Shown here in pieces: positions 35,409 through 47,900 of a stretch of DNA of 64,000 nucleotides. Position numbers and translations under genes: made by a program. The stretch covers positions 1-64,000 of the forward strand of contig OX637293.1 in NCBI GenBank assembly GCA_951799445.1, in the 5' to 3' direction. Origin of the DNA: Pseudisothecium myosuroides. Its lineage: Eukaryota; Streptophyta; Bryopsida; Hypnales; Lembophyllaceae. The number at the start of each line of letters is the position of its first letter. Position 1 is the stretch's first letter. The notes below the pieces were generated by a model, which was not told where the DNA came from, made no database searches, and saw nothing but the letters and a program-made list of their open reading frames with translations.

Positions 35409-37547
35409 ATCCAAACTCCAAAACTTAGGGATTATATGGCCAAAACAAGAAATTTGATCTAATTTGCCTTTGAACTCACAAGGAAGAACAAGCATGCCAT
35501 AATGAAGTTGCTATGGCAAAGGCTTTGTGCCAAGAGCAAGTTGGAGCAAAAATATTGTGCTTGACTATTAAACCATGCAAATATGCATGGTAAGACAAAC
35601 TGCCAAACTCACAAGCATTTAAGAAATAATTCTATTACAAATGACCTTTTCAATAATGAAATCAATTTTTCTTAAAATATTTTTTGCCAATTTTATTGTT
35701 AATGAGAAGAACTTTTGTTTTAATCATTTTAAAACAAGATTTATATAGTCAAATTCTTATAATATGGAAATGAATAAAAATAGTCAATATTTTATTAATG
35801 TTAGAAGACTTATAATTTCAAGATTCTAAAACTATTTTGGATATTTTTCATCGCCCAATTCATTTTTTGTAGAGGAACCCTATACCCTTGACTAATCATT
35901 AAAAACTTGAAGTAGTTTAAAAGAAATTGTGATTTTGATGAATTCTCAAAGGTTAATGACTTTAAATTAATATGGTTAAGATTTGGTATTCTTTCTGAGG
36001 TTTTAGCTGCATGTATGATTTCTAATTAACATGCTCCACATTTTCTTGATTGTAAAATTTCATAGGAGTTGTTAAAGGTGATTGCAAAAAAAAATTGTAC
36101 TATTTTGTGTCACACCTCAAGCGCCCATTAGTTTTTTGGCCATAACTTTTGCATTCTACTTCCAAATGGCTCAAAATTCATAGACAAAGTACTCATAGCA
36201 GACATAGCTACTATTTACTTTACCTGATTTTTAAAAAAAAAAAAAAATTGTTTTACTATCTAGAAAGAGCCCCCAATTTACATCACACTTGCAGAAAATT
36301 TTTTTGGGCGGGAGGTAGTATTATGGAGTACCCATAAAAAAGAATTTTGAGCTGAAATTTGGAGAAGATGGTCTTCAAGTATATTTCTAGATATTGTCAG
36401 AAGGATTTTTAAAAATACTCAATTTCATGTGGTATGAAAGTCTACAAAGTGAACTTCATTCAAAGTACATTTCAGAACATGTAAGACATTATTTTGGTGC
36501 TTCTTTTGGTGAATGACCATCTCCATAGAGTTGTTACAAATGGCCAGGTTTTATTTTCATCATTTAATTATTTTTCCTATTTTTTACTAATTAATACATG
36601 AAAAATATATTTTCATGAGATTTGGCACTTTTCTAGTTCTCCTACTTAGAGAGTTTTTCCATGATCTTCCTACCCTAAACCTTCATCTTATAGGTATAAA
36701 CATTGATCATATTTTTAAGTTTTTTTTAAAATTATCTTTTCAATTTTTAAGGTACTCCAGAAGAAAAAAAATGAGTATTGTAAAACGCAACAAAATTGGT
36801 AGGTGTTTTTTACAATCACCTTTAAAAACACATATTATCACACATCTAAATTTGGCTACATATGTCCAGTCTACTGGTGGTTAATGTATTTATTGTGCAC
36901 CATCATTCTTACAAGGGAAAGGCCACATGATTGTAGTAAGAGATGTTTGAAATCATTGACTATTGCTAGCAAGTATGATTTGCAATACTAAATTTCCTTG
37001 GATCAATATTCTTTCATAAAGCTTGAAGATATAAAAATGATGTAGATCATCAACTTATAAACTTTCAACATGTCTATCATGGTTGTATGGTTTCTTGATG
37101 CTATTAAGGGTGTTGATCAATATATTAGATGATACAAATGTTGTATTCAATATAAATCTAACTTGGAACCAAGACCTTCTAAGTTCTAGGATAAGTCTTA
37201 TTTTTCCTATAGATAACAAGTTTTTAGTGTATTTTGTACTCTTGTATGTCTTCAACAAACAAGTACAAGAATTCTCCCTTGCTTCAACTCCAAGCTCATG
37301 ATCATTTTGTAGTTACTTAACCCCTTTAGGATGTTAGCAAATGGCATACATGAGCTAATTTCAGGGTATTTTCATGAAAGCGATGTATAAAAAAAATTCA
37401 CTATGTTTTACTTTGTATTTCCTAGGGATTAAACGGAGGATGAACAAACCTAAAAGGTTAGTTTACCGCAGTTCATTTGGGAATGATGATGTATGTGTTG
37501 TGAATTGGACAATTTTGTGAATGAAGAGGTAGATGATGTCGAAGATC
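35409..37547. other. AT-rich desert
   Basis: No gene, RNA or clean repeat structure is seen. Homopolymer A and T runs are common (for example a run of A at about 36233-36247). A module near 36135-36165 (GGCCATAACTTTTGCATTCT) recurs near 50470 inside a TTAA copy. Confidence 0.35.
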
Positions 37548-38307
37548 TAACACCTTTAAATGCAAGAAGTGTGTTTTTGGGCAAGAAACATTGTGATTTT
37601 GGGCAGCTCACTATAAAGTTTTAGGAGTTTTCTTTTTTATTCTTTGAAAATTTCACATAACGTGTGCCTAAAGAGTGGCTTTGAGGCCCAATAGTTTTCA
37701 TGTGAATTGACAATGTGGTTAAAAAGTTTCTGCATGATATGTGGTTTTCATTGCTTGGCGGTTTAAGGTGGGTAGCCCAACAAACTTCTTCAAAAATCCC
37801 TTTTCTAAAAAGCCAAAATTTGAAATTGATTCTTTAGATTTATATACATGTGGGAAGCTTTGCATCACTTCATTTTGATAAATGCATTGAATGTTATGAA
37901 GAACTTTACTTTGTGGGTAATATTGAATCTTTGAAAACTATATCTAGCCATAAACTAAAACTTGTCATAACTTTCAAGCCATTTATCAAACTAAAGTCAT
38001 TTAAAGCTTCCCACGTGTATGTAAATCTAAAGACTCAATTTCAAGTTTTTGCATTTTAAAAAAGTTTTTTTTAAAGAAGACTTTTGGATTGCCCAGCCTA
38101 CCCACCAAGCATTGAAAAACATACATCATGCAATAACTTTTTAACCACATAGTCAAAAGTTATGAAAACAATTGGGCCTTAAAGCTTCTCCTTTGGCAAA
38201 CATTGTATATAATTTCCAAAGAAAAGAAACAAAAACTCCTTTTGTAGTCAGCTGTCCAAAATTGCTATCTTCCCCCAAAACATAGTTCTCGCATTTAGGG
38301 ATTAAAG
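37548..38307. mobile_element. Foldback element with arms of about 225 bp
   Basis: The left arm (37548-37780) and right arm (about 38085-38307) are inverted copies of each other. The outer ends are CACCTTTAAATGC on the left and GCATTTAGGGATTAAAG on the right. Other paired words are GTGGTTAAAAAGTTTCTGCATGA with CATGCAATAACTTTTTAACCAC, and GGTGGGTAGCCCA with its inverted partner CCCAGCCTACCCACC. The loop of about 300 bases is AT-rich. A transcript would fold into a long imperfect hairpin. The ends resemble the TTAA family (CATTTAGGG). Confidence 0.8.
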
Positions 38308-39362
38308 AACCCCAATATACAAAATCTTCAACAATTCTTTAGTACGGGGTGTTCATTTTGTTTTTATAATAAGTATGTATTTTCTATAGAAGAAAACACC
38401 TAACTACAAAATTATAAGACCATTGGACACTTTTAGAATTTTTTGCAATTTTTTAATTGTTTTAACTTTCAATTAAGATGTAACAGGAACTGGCATTGAC
38501 ATGTCCAATTTTATGCATTAGGATAAAAGGAATATTGAAATGATGTGGCAAGACATAAAGTTGTACAAAGGAACTCTACTATAAGTGATATTCATTGGAG
38601 ATTTTTGCTCTTATAAAGCAAAGACTTATTATTGTTTGATTCAACATTTTTTCTAATTGAATGTGGATTCAATTGTAATCTAATTTTGCATACATTGGAG
38701 TCAACTTCATGGCCCTATTGTAATATTCAAGAGCCAATTGGCAAGCCAAATAATCTTACATCCAAAATAGGCCTAGCAAGGTAAATTCTGGGTTTTCTAA
38801 GGTAAAAGTGGAACAAAGACTCCTATTTTGAGCCGTGTCTAGGATACGCTTTAGACCTCTCTACAACTAATTATTTGGTATTTTTGATTGCAAATATAAA
38901 TGTAGGATTTGCAGAAAATGAATTTTGCAAAACCAAAAAAATTCTTATGTTTTCCTCCAAGGAAAATCCAAATTGCTCAGCACACTTCAAATGAAGGACT
39001 TAGCATCATGCATACATGCATGAGGGATGCACACTTTGAACACTGACCTTTTTCAATCTGCCAAAACCACCCTACCAATGGATTTTTAAGATGGCTGAAG
39101 CCGCCAATTGAAAAGCAATCTCCAACAGCACTGTAGTAAAAGATTCAAAGGTGTAGAGCCTATTGATTTGGCATTTTTGTTACTTATGATGGTTTTGGGA
39201 TTGGGAGGTATTAATATTTCAAATTTTTTTTTCTTAGTTTTTAAGAATCATATGCGAAAAGGTGTAAAATTTTGATTTCCAACATTTTAGATCAACACCA
39301 TCAAGAAAAATAGGCCAAAAGCAACTGTCAACAAACTCTTGAGCCAAAACATTTATAGCTAA
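38308..39362. other. AT-rich intergenic DNA
   Basis: Nothing recognised apart from scattered short similarity to the neighbouring elements. Confidence 0.3.
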
Positions 39363-40953
39363 CACTACTAGAAAATGGCGTCCATATCAACAAAAAATGA
39401 ACACTTTTATGTTCATTTGGGCACTGTAATGACCGTTTTCACATATTGGTGTCAACTATGTAAATGTTGGTGAAAAGGCAACATATTATGTTGATTTGGA
39501 TACTACATGTCTGTTGCCAAATGGAACTAATTTTTATTAATTTTACAGGGTATCAATTTCACATGGGTATCAAACAAGATTGTGGCACGGTATCAAACAT
39601 GGGTAAAACCTCACCCGGAAATTGTATCGCGTGGTGGGGATAGGCACGACAAATTTTACTTTTTATTCATTTTGTGGTATCCTCGTAGGTACTAATGTAC
39701 ATGATGTACAGAAATGTTGTTTCTTTTCAATGTTGTTTCATATAAGAGTTAGGAAACAAATTAAAGACTAATTTCTTTAGTTGTTGAAGCGACCATTTAA
39801 GAATTCATTACCTTTTGGAGGAAGCTAGACTCCTTGAAACAATTTCTTAGTACATCTTTGTAGGAAGTAAAATGGAATTGACATGTGCACAAAGTTGTTT
39901 CATATATTTTGGACCTTCATAGAATTAGTTACAAATTTTTGAACTTGAAATTCAATGGTTACTTAATCTCTCTAATATTGGAGGCCTTTTCTGATCACTA
40001 AGGAAAGTCGTTCTAAATTCAACAAAAAACGAACATTGAAATAAGTTTTATAATTTAAAAAAAAAATTATAACCATACAATTTCAAAGGACACATAATTA
40101 TTTGAGAACTCTCATCAAACAAGGAAATACCACAATACCACTTATGGACTTAAAGACTATAATGTTTGATAATGGAAACCCTAAATCTGTAAAAGTGTTT
40201 TGAAGTCCTTCAAAACTCTTTTCACATGTTAAATTGAAGAAATTGGTCACCAAAAAAATAAGAGGTTTAAGAGCTTTCTATGCATAACCCAAATCAATTG
40301 ACGGCTTCTCAAAATCTACTACTCTACAATTTTTTTAAGTAAATTTCTAATACGATTTATTTTCCAAAGTAATGTATACTTTAGGCTCAATTGAATACTA
40401 GGACATCAAGATTTGCAATGGACACCCTTGCACACAATTGTGGACACAAAAAATCATAATCATATATTTTCAAAAAAAGATTTTAGATGCCAGAATTAGA
40501 GTTCAAATTTTTATGGTATTGATTTTTTAGAGTTGGCATATCAAAAGACGATAGGAAGACTTAAAATCACCCATGAAATCACTTTCAGAATTTTAACACC
40601 CTCACAATCAAACATTATAATCTTTTAATCCATAAGTGATCGTTTTTTTTCCCATGTGAGATCCACCATGTTCAGTTTAATTTTGTATCGTGACTATTAA
40701 TTTTTTTTTGATAAAGTGGTCAAATGTTGAGGCTTCTTGTTTAATTCATTGGAATTTCCATTATCAAGGAAATTCCTTCTTTTAAAATTTCAAGACAATA
40801 CCTAATACTTGCAAATGAAGATAGAATTGAAATTGACTTTTGCATTCAATACATTTTTGAATTTGTTTTAAAGTCTTAAAGTATATTTTTTAATGGACCC
40901 CTAGCTAATGAGGTCAATTTGACCATATTGTGAATTTTGCTTAATTTTGCTTA

Positions 40954-41796
40954 TTAACCCCTAAAGGCCCAAGGCAGTTTCTGGCTCCGAAAACACTTAA
41001 AACTGCCATTTCTGCTGCAATCACTCCCTAAACCAAAAAAAAAAAAATTGTTTTTGAATCTAACCATAGGATCTTATACTTCACAACTCTGGATTGCAAT
41101 TTCAGATGACTTTGACGGCCATTTGTGGATTTTTTTTGCACTACACACCATAAAGTTAAAATTTTTTATGTTGAGCATTTGAGTTGAGAGCCGGGGAAAA
41201 AGATTTCAGAATGTCAAAACTTGATTTTCACATATAAGAAAATTGTTAAGTAGAAGTAGGTCCAAAATTGAACAAAACACTAAATCTTCAATAGCTCTTA
41301 GATGGAATTAAAAAACCATAATCCCAATTTTGAAATTGTTCTTGCAAACAAACTTAACCTTTTCAAAAAAAAATTTGAAAAATTTCGAAAATTGCATTCA
41401 AAAATGAATTTTATAAGTTGTTTTTTTGAAGAAGACGCTTAGATTGCCCGAAAAACAAGATTGTTCATAACTTTCTCATTTTGGGTCCAATTAGAATGAA
41501 TCAAAGCTTCAAATATAGACAAAAGCATGATCTTTGAGAAAAAAAATCAAAAAAAAAAATTCAATTTTTTTAAGTTTTTTTTTTCTGCCCGACGAACGGC
41601 TTTTTTGACTTTGGGCAGCATAACTTTTTTTCCCGGGCACCGATTGAAAAAAAAATTATATTTCTGGAAAGCTAAAAATCTTTGGGCACCTATCTTCAAA
41701 AAAAGTTTTAAACAAACAGGTCGAAATTTTAGGTCGCACAAGCCTGCCCGAAATCCCAAGTGTCCCCGGAGGGGACTTGGGGCCTTTAGGGATTAA
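40954..41796. mobile_element. TTAA-flanked TIR element, 843 bp
   Basis: The left end is TTAACCCCTAAAGGCCCAAGG and the right end CTTGGGGCCTTTAGGGATTAA. It carries the family modules AAAACTGCCATTTCTGCTGCA near the left end and CCGAAAAACAAGATTGTTCA with CATAACTTTCTCATTTTGG in the middle. ORFs inside come from A/T runs and GC-rich spots and are not conserved between copies. Confidence 0.88.
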
Positions 41797-41899
41797 TGAA
41801 ATATAAATGCAAATGAGGTATCCATCAAGCAATGAAGATTGCACCAATAAATGGAACCAGTGCGGACATGTTAAAAAAATGCCATGAAGCAAAGCCTTT

Positions 41900-42260
41900 T
41901 GCATTTCTTCATACCTAGAGTTTTTTAATTTGCATCAATTTTTGGCGTTTGGACCTAAGGAGTGAAAGTTATAGAATTTTTTTAAATAAAAAACTGAATT
42001 AAATTATCTTTTATCTTGTAATGAACATAACTTTCACATCACATGTCGTAACGCCCTTGCACTATTTCATGCATAGAGCTTTCTATTTGTGCAAGTTTTT
42101 GTGGCGTTTGGACCTACAGTGTGAAAATTATGTATTTTTGTAAATTAAAAAATCAAAGTAAAATTATCTTCTATTTTAGAAAAACATTATTTTTACATTG
42201 CATGTCCAAACGCCACAAACTTGCATTCCTTTGTACATAAAGCTTTCTATTCATATTCTA
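41900..42260 (+). repeat. Duplicated and inverted GGCGTTTGGACCTA module
   Basis: Two direct copies of about 160 bases (GGCGTTTGGACCTA followed by GTGAAA, near 41945 and 42106) precede an inverted partial copy near 42208 (CATGTCCAAACGCCACAAAC). The inverted pair could form a hairpin. Confidence 0.7.
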
Positions 42261-43858
42261 TTCTATTCGTATGCAAACTCACCCTGCAATAAAACCCTTG
42301 CACTCCTTTGTGCATTACACATTTATTTTCAAATTTCAAATTAAAAAAGTTCTATTGCTTATATTTTGGTTGTAGCAACGGCACACTAGTATGTTTTTAA
42401 AATTATTTTCAGCGCATCTGTGTTTTTTTCCATGGCGTGGGGCAGTGGGATAAGCTCAAGTGTGTGGGGGAGCTCCTCAACCAATGCCAACCGCTAGGAA
42501 ATTTGGGATCAGCCTGTGGCAATTTGCCACTTGGCCAGGTGGATGGCGGATGGCGTGGCGTTAAACTGGCGTGTGCGCTGGGTAGGTAGCAGAGCAGCCG
42601 ACCGTTAAAGAAGTGACGACCAATAAGTATTTCAATACTTCACTTTATTCATTTTCTATATTCAACGTGACCTATCAGGAACATTGAAACAAATTTCAGC
42701 AATCTCATACTAATCTATTATCCTAAATACACCCCTTTCTCTTGTAGTGCACTCAATCTTAAAACACATTAAGAACTTTGTGATTAATAATTTCTAATTG
42801 TTCCAATGGTCATATTTATTTTTTATCATGATTAAAGTCCTTTGAAGTGTTGTTTTGATCATTTAGCTTCTCATTTATGTGAATAATTAATGTCAAAACT
42901 TCAAGAAACAACTTCACTTACTCTTTGATTCTAAATCATAGGCAATTCAAAAATTTCACTTTCTTCTTAGATAAAAAGTTTGTTCTACATTAACACAGAC
43001 ATATATACCCACATACATGTACCCATACACACACACACAGATATAGAGATATATATACATAGATACACACACTACTTATATAAAAAACTGCATGTCACTC
43101 AAATTCCAATATTCTAGAAAGAAATTCAAAAGTATGGAAAAGATGTAAATTGGTTAATACAACATTACATCCATTAGAGTTTAAATTTTTCAGTTCCATA
43201 TCTAAATTCCTAATAATATAGTGTTTTGAAGCAAACCCTATCTCGTTCTACTTACTATTTTTTTAAGTATAAATATAAATTTCTTTTGAGAATTTTTATA
43301 TATACCCCAACTTTTTCTTCAATATATTCTAGAAAGCAACAAATTGTAGAATCTAAGGATTTTCTATAAGATGTTTGAAAGATGAAACCTAACCATTTGG
43401 GAAGAATTGAATATAATTTTTTATTGAAAATCCAAGCATCATGATCTTATTATTGGGAAATATTTTTTTTTAACTTTAGGAAGGTGTACTTTCCAAAGTT
43501 CACTAAGGGCTTAGTGCTTGAATTTCTTAAAAATAAGTATTAATTTGAAATATAAGCATTTTTTTTATACTAAATTTTTGAAGCAATTTTGACTTCTAAC
43601 ATGTAATATTAGCAGTTTGTGATGGATTTTTTTAATTAGATAAGAGACATTAGCTACTTTAAGAATTTAATGTATAGAAATAATAAATACTCTTAGAATT
43701 TACAAATGTATTTTGGGTATGGAGGTTCCTAATGCAAATGCACTCTACAAAGAGTTTGACAAAGCTTTAGTTATTTCTAGTTTTTCAAGGAGAAGTAATT
43801 ACTATTAATTTTAACATTCTCTATCAATTTGGACATAACTATTTGTGCATTTTTTTTA
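42261..43858. other. AT-rich DNA with a complex microsatellite
   Basis: A mixed (CA)n/(TA)n/(GATA)n stretch occupies about 42993-43083. A GC-richer patch at 42420-42600 contains repeated GTGGCGG/GGATGGCG words but no supported gene. Confidence 0.5.
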
Positions 43859-44708
43859 TTAATCCCTAAAGGACCAACATGCATTTTTGGACAACATAGA
43901 AATTTTGGGCAAGTACGAGTGATTAGAAATTTGCTTATTTTGGATAGAAGGTGGGGACAAGGAATATTTTTCATACACACCAAATTTCATGACATTTGAA
44001 AATGCGAGTCAGAAGTTATGGCCTGATATGTTGTTTGTTTCTCAATTCGGGCAGTTTGGACAGATCAGAAAAAAAAATAAAAAATTGAAAAATAAAAAAT
44101 TGAAATTGGTTTATTAGATTTTATGTATACGTGGAAAGCTTTGAATCATTTCATTTTGATCAATGAGTCAAACGTTATGAAGATTTTTAGTTTGCAGGCA
44201 ATTATGGATTGTCTACTCTAAAATAAACTTTGAAGTTGTTTATTTCACTCAATTTTCAATATTTTTCAAAAAAAATAAAAATTGTAGTATGTACATTGTG
44301 TATTACAACATGGCAACCATTGAAATTGACATTTTTTAATTCCATAATTAACTTCTTAACAATTTAATGTTTTGAACCATTCTCTATTTTTTTGTACTAA
44401 CTATTTTTTTCCTATATGTTATACAATTCCAAATAATCTGAAAATTTTCAAGCATATAGCCACACAGCTGCCCGGTTTTCCGCAAGGCCAAAAAAAGGAC
44501 TTTTGCCAATTCAAACGCTAATTTTTTCTAATCTATACGATGGAAATTTTTGAATTTTCTTTCATGTATTCTCAAACCAAAGTACTACAACATCCTATGG
44601 TCATATATGTTTAGAAAAGATATTTTTGAAGAATTTGGAACTTGTACTAGAAATGGCAGTTTTGGAGCATTTTTGGTGAAAACATAGTTAAAAAACTTTA
44701 GGGATTAA
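43859..44708. mobile_element. TTAA-flanked TIR element, 850 bp
   Basis: The left end is TTAATCCCTAAAGGACCAACA and the right end AACTTTAGGGATTAA. Both termini carry the same C-to-T change relative to the family, as expected if the two ends evolve together. It is the closest relative of the copy at 16337-17256. It ends about 200 bp beyond the stop codon of the dioxygenase gene. Confidence 0.85.
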
Positions 44709-44828
44709 GATGTGTCAATTCAGACTTTTTTGTCAACTTGTTATTGATTGGTACATTTTTTCTCAATTTAGATACAATAAGTCAATTTAGACTTGTTAAT
44801 TAAAAAAATCCAGTCAAAATATTGCAAA

Positions 44829-44888
44829 TCAAAGATGTACTCAAAAATGTACTCAAAGATGTACTCAAAGATATACTCAAAGATGTTG
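44829..44888 (+). repeat. 12-bp minisatellite
   Basis: Nearly five units of TCAAAGATGTAC, just downstream of the dioxygenase stop codon. Its position in the presumed 3' untranslated region may be incidental. Confidence 0.9.
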
Positions 44889-44902
44889 CAAATGCAACTA
44901 AA

Positions 44903-47900
44903 TCATACCCGAGTACATGCTTGGTAGATGCGATTGTTATCCAACCAATGGATAACTCTAGTCAAATCCTTTTCCTCTAGTTCAACGCCTTCCTTGAATT
45001 TTTCTACATTGCTAATAATATTTTGCCACCACTCAAGTAGATTGGCATGCAGACAAAGAGCTACACCAAGTTGGCCAACCTCTCCTGTAGTCCTCGTACA
45101 ATGATGAATTTCGCCAGCTTTGATAAGCATAACGTCCCCAACCTGTGGCTCAAAAAAATAGCCCAACTCTGGAAGATAAAATCGAACGCCATTGCCATTT
45201 TGCAAAGTACCTGTACAATATTCAAACAAACATTTTTAGAAATTTATATATTATATAAAACCAAAATTGCTTCAATCTCAAAGTCACAAATCATTTGATA
45301 GTAAGAACAAAACATTAGAATTGGGAACACTCAAAGCTTAGAAAATCATAGAATTGTGGAAGTGAAATGAAGTGTGAAGCCAAGAAAACTTAAACCTTCA
45401 TAATATCACTGTACCTCTGTAATATCACAAATTTACACTGTGTGATATTACAGAGGCGCAGCGCCCGTTAAAACTTTATAATATCACACAGTGTAAAAAG
45501 GTGATATTATAAAGGGATTGGGACTCTGTAATATCACACAGTGTAAAAATGTGACATTAAAGAGGACCTTGTGATTTTAGTAGTATGATGAATGCATTCA
45601 ATTAAAAGACAATTAAATAAAAATAAGCATGGGAAATTAAAACTTACCACTCTCACCAAGCCAAAGAAAAAACCCATAAGAAAAATCATTTTTGTCGCAA
45701 TGAGCTTTCACTTTGTAGTCCTTTGTCATAGCAAGACAAGAAAATGGAGAATCTCCTATACGGCTGTCACCCGACTGCATATTCTCCTTGGCCCGAGCAT
45801 TTTCCAAATGCTCAAAGATAGAAGGAAAATTCTTTTTTAACCCTTTTGCCACGATTGTCGCAAAAGCCTCCGATCGGATATAACACTCTGGATTTGAATG
45901 TTTGTACCTGCATAGAGTTCAATTCATTAGAAAAATGTATTTTACCCCTAAAGGACCAAGGCCTTATTTCTGCCCAAAAAACACTCAAAACTGCCATATC
46001 TATAACAAAGAGTAAAAAACTGCCCGAAAAACTGCCCGAAACTGCCCGAAACTGCCCCAAAACTGCCCCAAAACTGCCCCAAAACTGCCCCAAAACTGCC
46101 CGAAACAGCCCGAAACTGCCCGAAAACTGCCCGAAACTGCCCGAAAACTGCCCGAAACTGCTCGAAAACTGCCCGAAAATTGCCCGAAACTGCCCAAAAC
46201 TGCCCGAAAATTGCCCGAAAAACAAGAATGTCCATAACTTTCTCATTAAAAATTTAAATGAAATGAATCAAAACTTTCCAGATAGACAAAAATATAATCT
46301 ATGAGAAAAAAATATTAAAAAAGAAAATTCAAATTTTTCTCCATTTTTTTTTGTTGCCCTGGCTGCCCCCTGTCCCCTCGTTTGAGCTTATTTGGTCATT
46401 ACTTTTGTTCCAGGGCACCAATTGTGAAAAAAATTATATTCCCACAAAGCTTATCAATTTTTCTATCTCCCCCAATTTTTTTTTTTAAAATCACAACCAA
46501 AATTTCAGCCCATAGGTACCTATCCGAAAACGCATTTGTCCCCCAAAGGCACAATGGTTTTTTAGGGGTTAAATAAGATAAAATAAAATAATTTATAAAT
46601 TATAAAAATTTATATAAAAAACACCTCATAAACAAAAGAAACACTTACCAAGCTAGTTTTCCGTATTTGTAACGGACGCCAAAAGTGACCATTCGACTTC
46701 CCTCTTTTAGCGTTCCCCTCTTCGTAAGTCTCGCAGTCCTCTCCAGCCATTTCGCCTCCTTTGCCAAAAATGAGAGCTCCTCTGGAGTAAAAATGCCATT
46801 CACAAGATGAACAAGCTCTCCAAAAGGGTCACGAATAGATGCCGGAGAATAAATCTGTTGATGATCTTCATCTTCTGGAATGTAAGTCTTCCAAAACTCC
46901 TCGGTTCGTGTAATCTTCGTGACCTCGTATAGTGTAGCATGTGTAGGGCCTACATATATCGAAGTCGCAGGAAGGGCACGATCTTCAATGGTAACAACAT
47001 GCTTGGCAATGTGATTTTGCAGATGCTCTGTCTTAAGCGGCAAATCACAGTTACATGTAAAACAACGAATTTTTTTCTTCGTTTTGTCCTTCCAATCTGT
47101 TGCAAGGAAAAAAATATTGAGTTAAAGACAATCAAAATAATATTTTGTATTCATAAAAAGTATATTCCTATATATAAAAAATTTAACCCCTAAAAGACCA
47201 AGAACTTTTTTTTGCCAAAAAATAGTCAAAACAACCATATCTATAGCAAAGAATAAAAAAAATTGAAAATTATTTTTTTTCACATCTAATCGTAGGATCT
47301 TACACCTAACTAGTATGAGAGTGTATGAAAAAAATTTCAGAATTTTTGACCGCATAGATTGTAAGATATTTGCATTTAAGGTGAAAAAACACATTTTTCA
47401 GCACACTGCGGGATGAAATTTTTTTACTTTGGACATTTTTAACTTAAAATTTTTGCTCTACAACAATTTGAGCTTTAAATTTTTATAGTGGAGAATTGAG
47501 TTGAGAGTCTAGAAAAAAAGTTCAAAAAAACTTAATTATCATTCTTAAAAAAATGGTTAACTAGAAGTAGGTACAAAATAGAAGGAAAATCTAAAATATT
47601 AATATATTTTAAATGGAATCAAAATGCACTAATCTCAATGGTGAAATTCTTTTGGCATATAAATTAGACCATATAAAAAAAATTGAAAGATTGAGAAAAT
47701 TGCATTCAAAAATGAATTCTACAAGTTATTTTTTTTAAGAAGATGCTTTAATAGCCCGAAAAACAAGAATGCCCATAACTTTCTCATAAGAAATCCAAAT
47801 AAAATGAATCAAAGCTTTCTAAATAGACAAAAATATAATCTTTGAGAAAAAAATATATAAAAAAAAATATTCAAATTTTTGTCTATTGTTTTTTTGCTGC

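Larger units (their letters stand above)
39363..42749. mobile_element. Candidate CACTA element, noncoding, with nested TTAA copy
   Basis: The left end CACTACTAGAAAATGG is a typical plant CACTA terminus, and 3.39 kb to the right CTCTTGTAGTG closes in the inverse orientation. No matching 3-bp target duplication is seen (TAA versus CAC outside), so the two ends may belong to different elements. No transposase ORF lies between. A complete TTAA copy (40954-41796) sits inside, as does a duplicated GGCGTTTGGACCTA module. Confidence 0.4.

Noticed and set aside
41527..41904. Overlapping ORFs of 70-90 codons
   Set aside because: They lie in a TTAA element, are made of Lys/Phe-rich A/T runs, and are not conserved in the other copies.
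39363..42749. A full autonomous CACTA transposon
   Set aside because: No transposase-like ORF or exon chain lies between the ends and no 3-bp target duplication is seen. Only the terminal motifs support it, so it is listed as a weak candidate.
45812..46304. Long frames on both strands (144 and 152 codons) rich in FGQFRAVFGQF or KLPENCPK repeats
   Set aside because: They are translations of the AACTGCCCGAA minisatellite inside a TTAA element in an intron. Any frame through such a repeat stays open. They overlap the real exon 3 of the dioxygenase gene.
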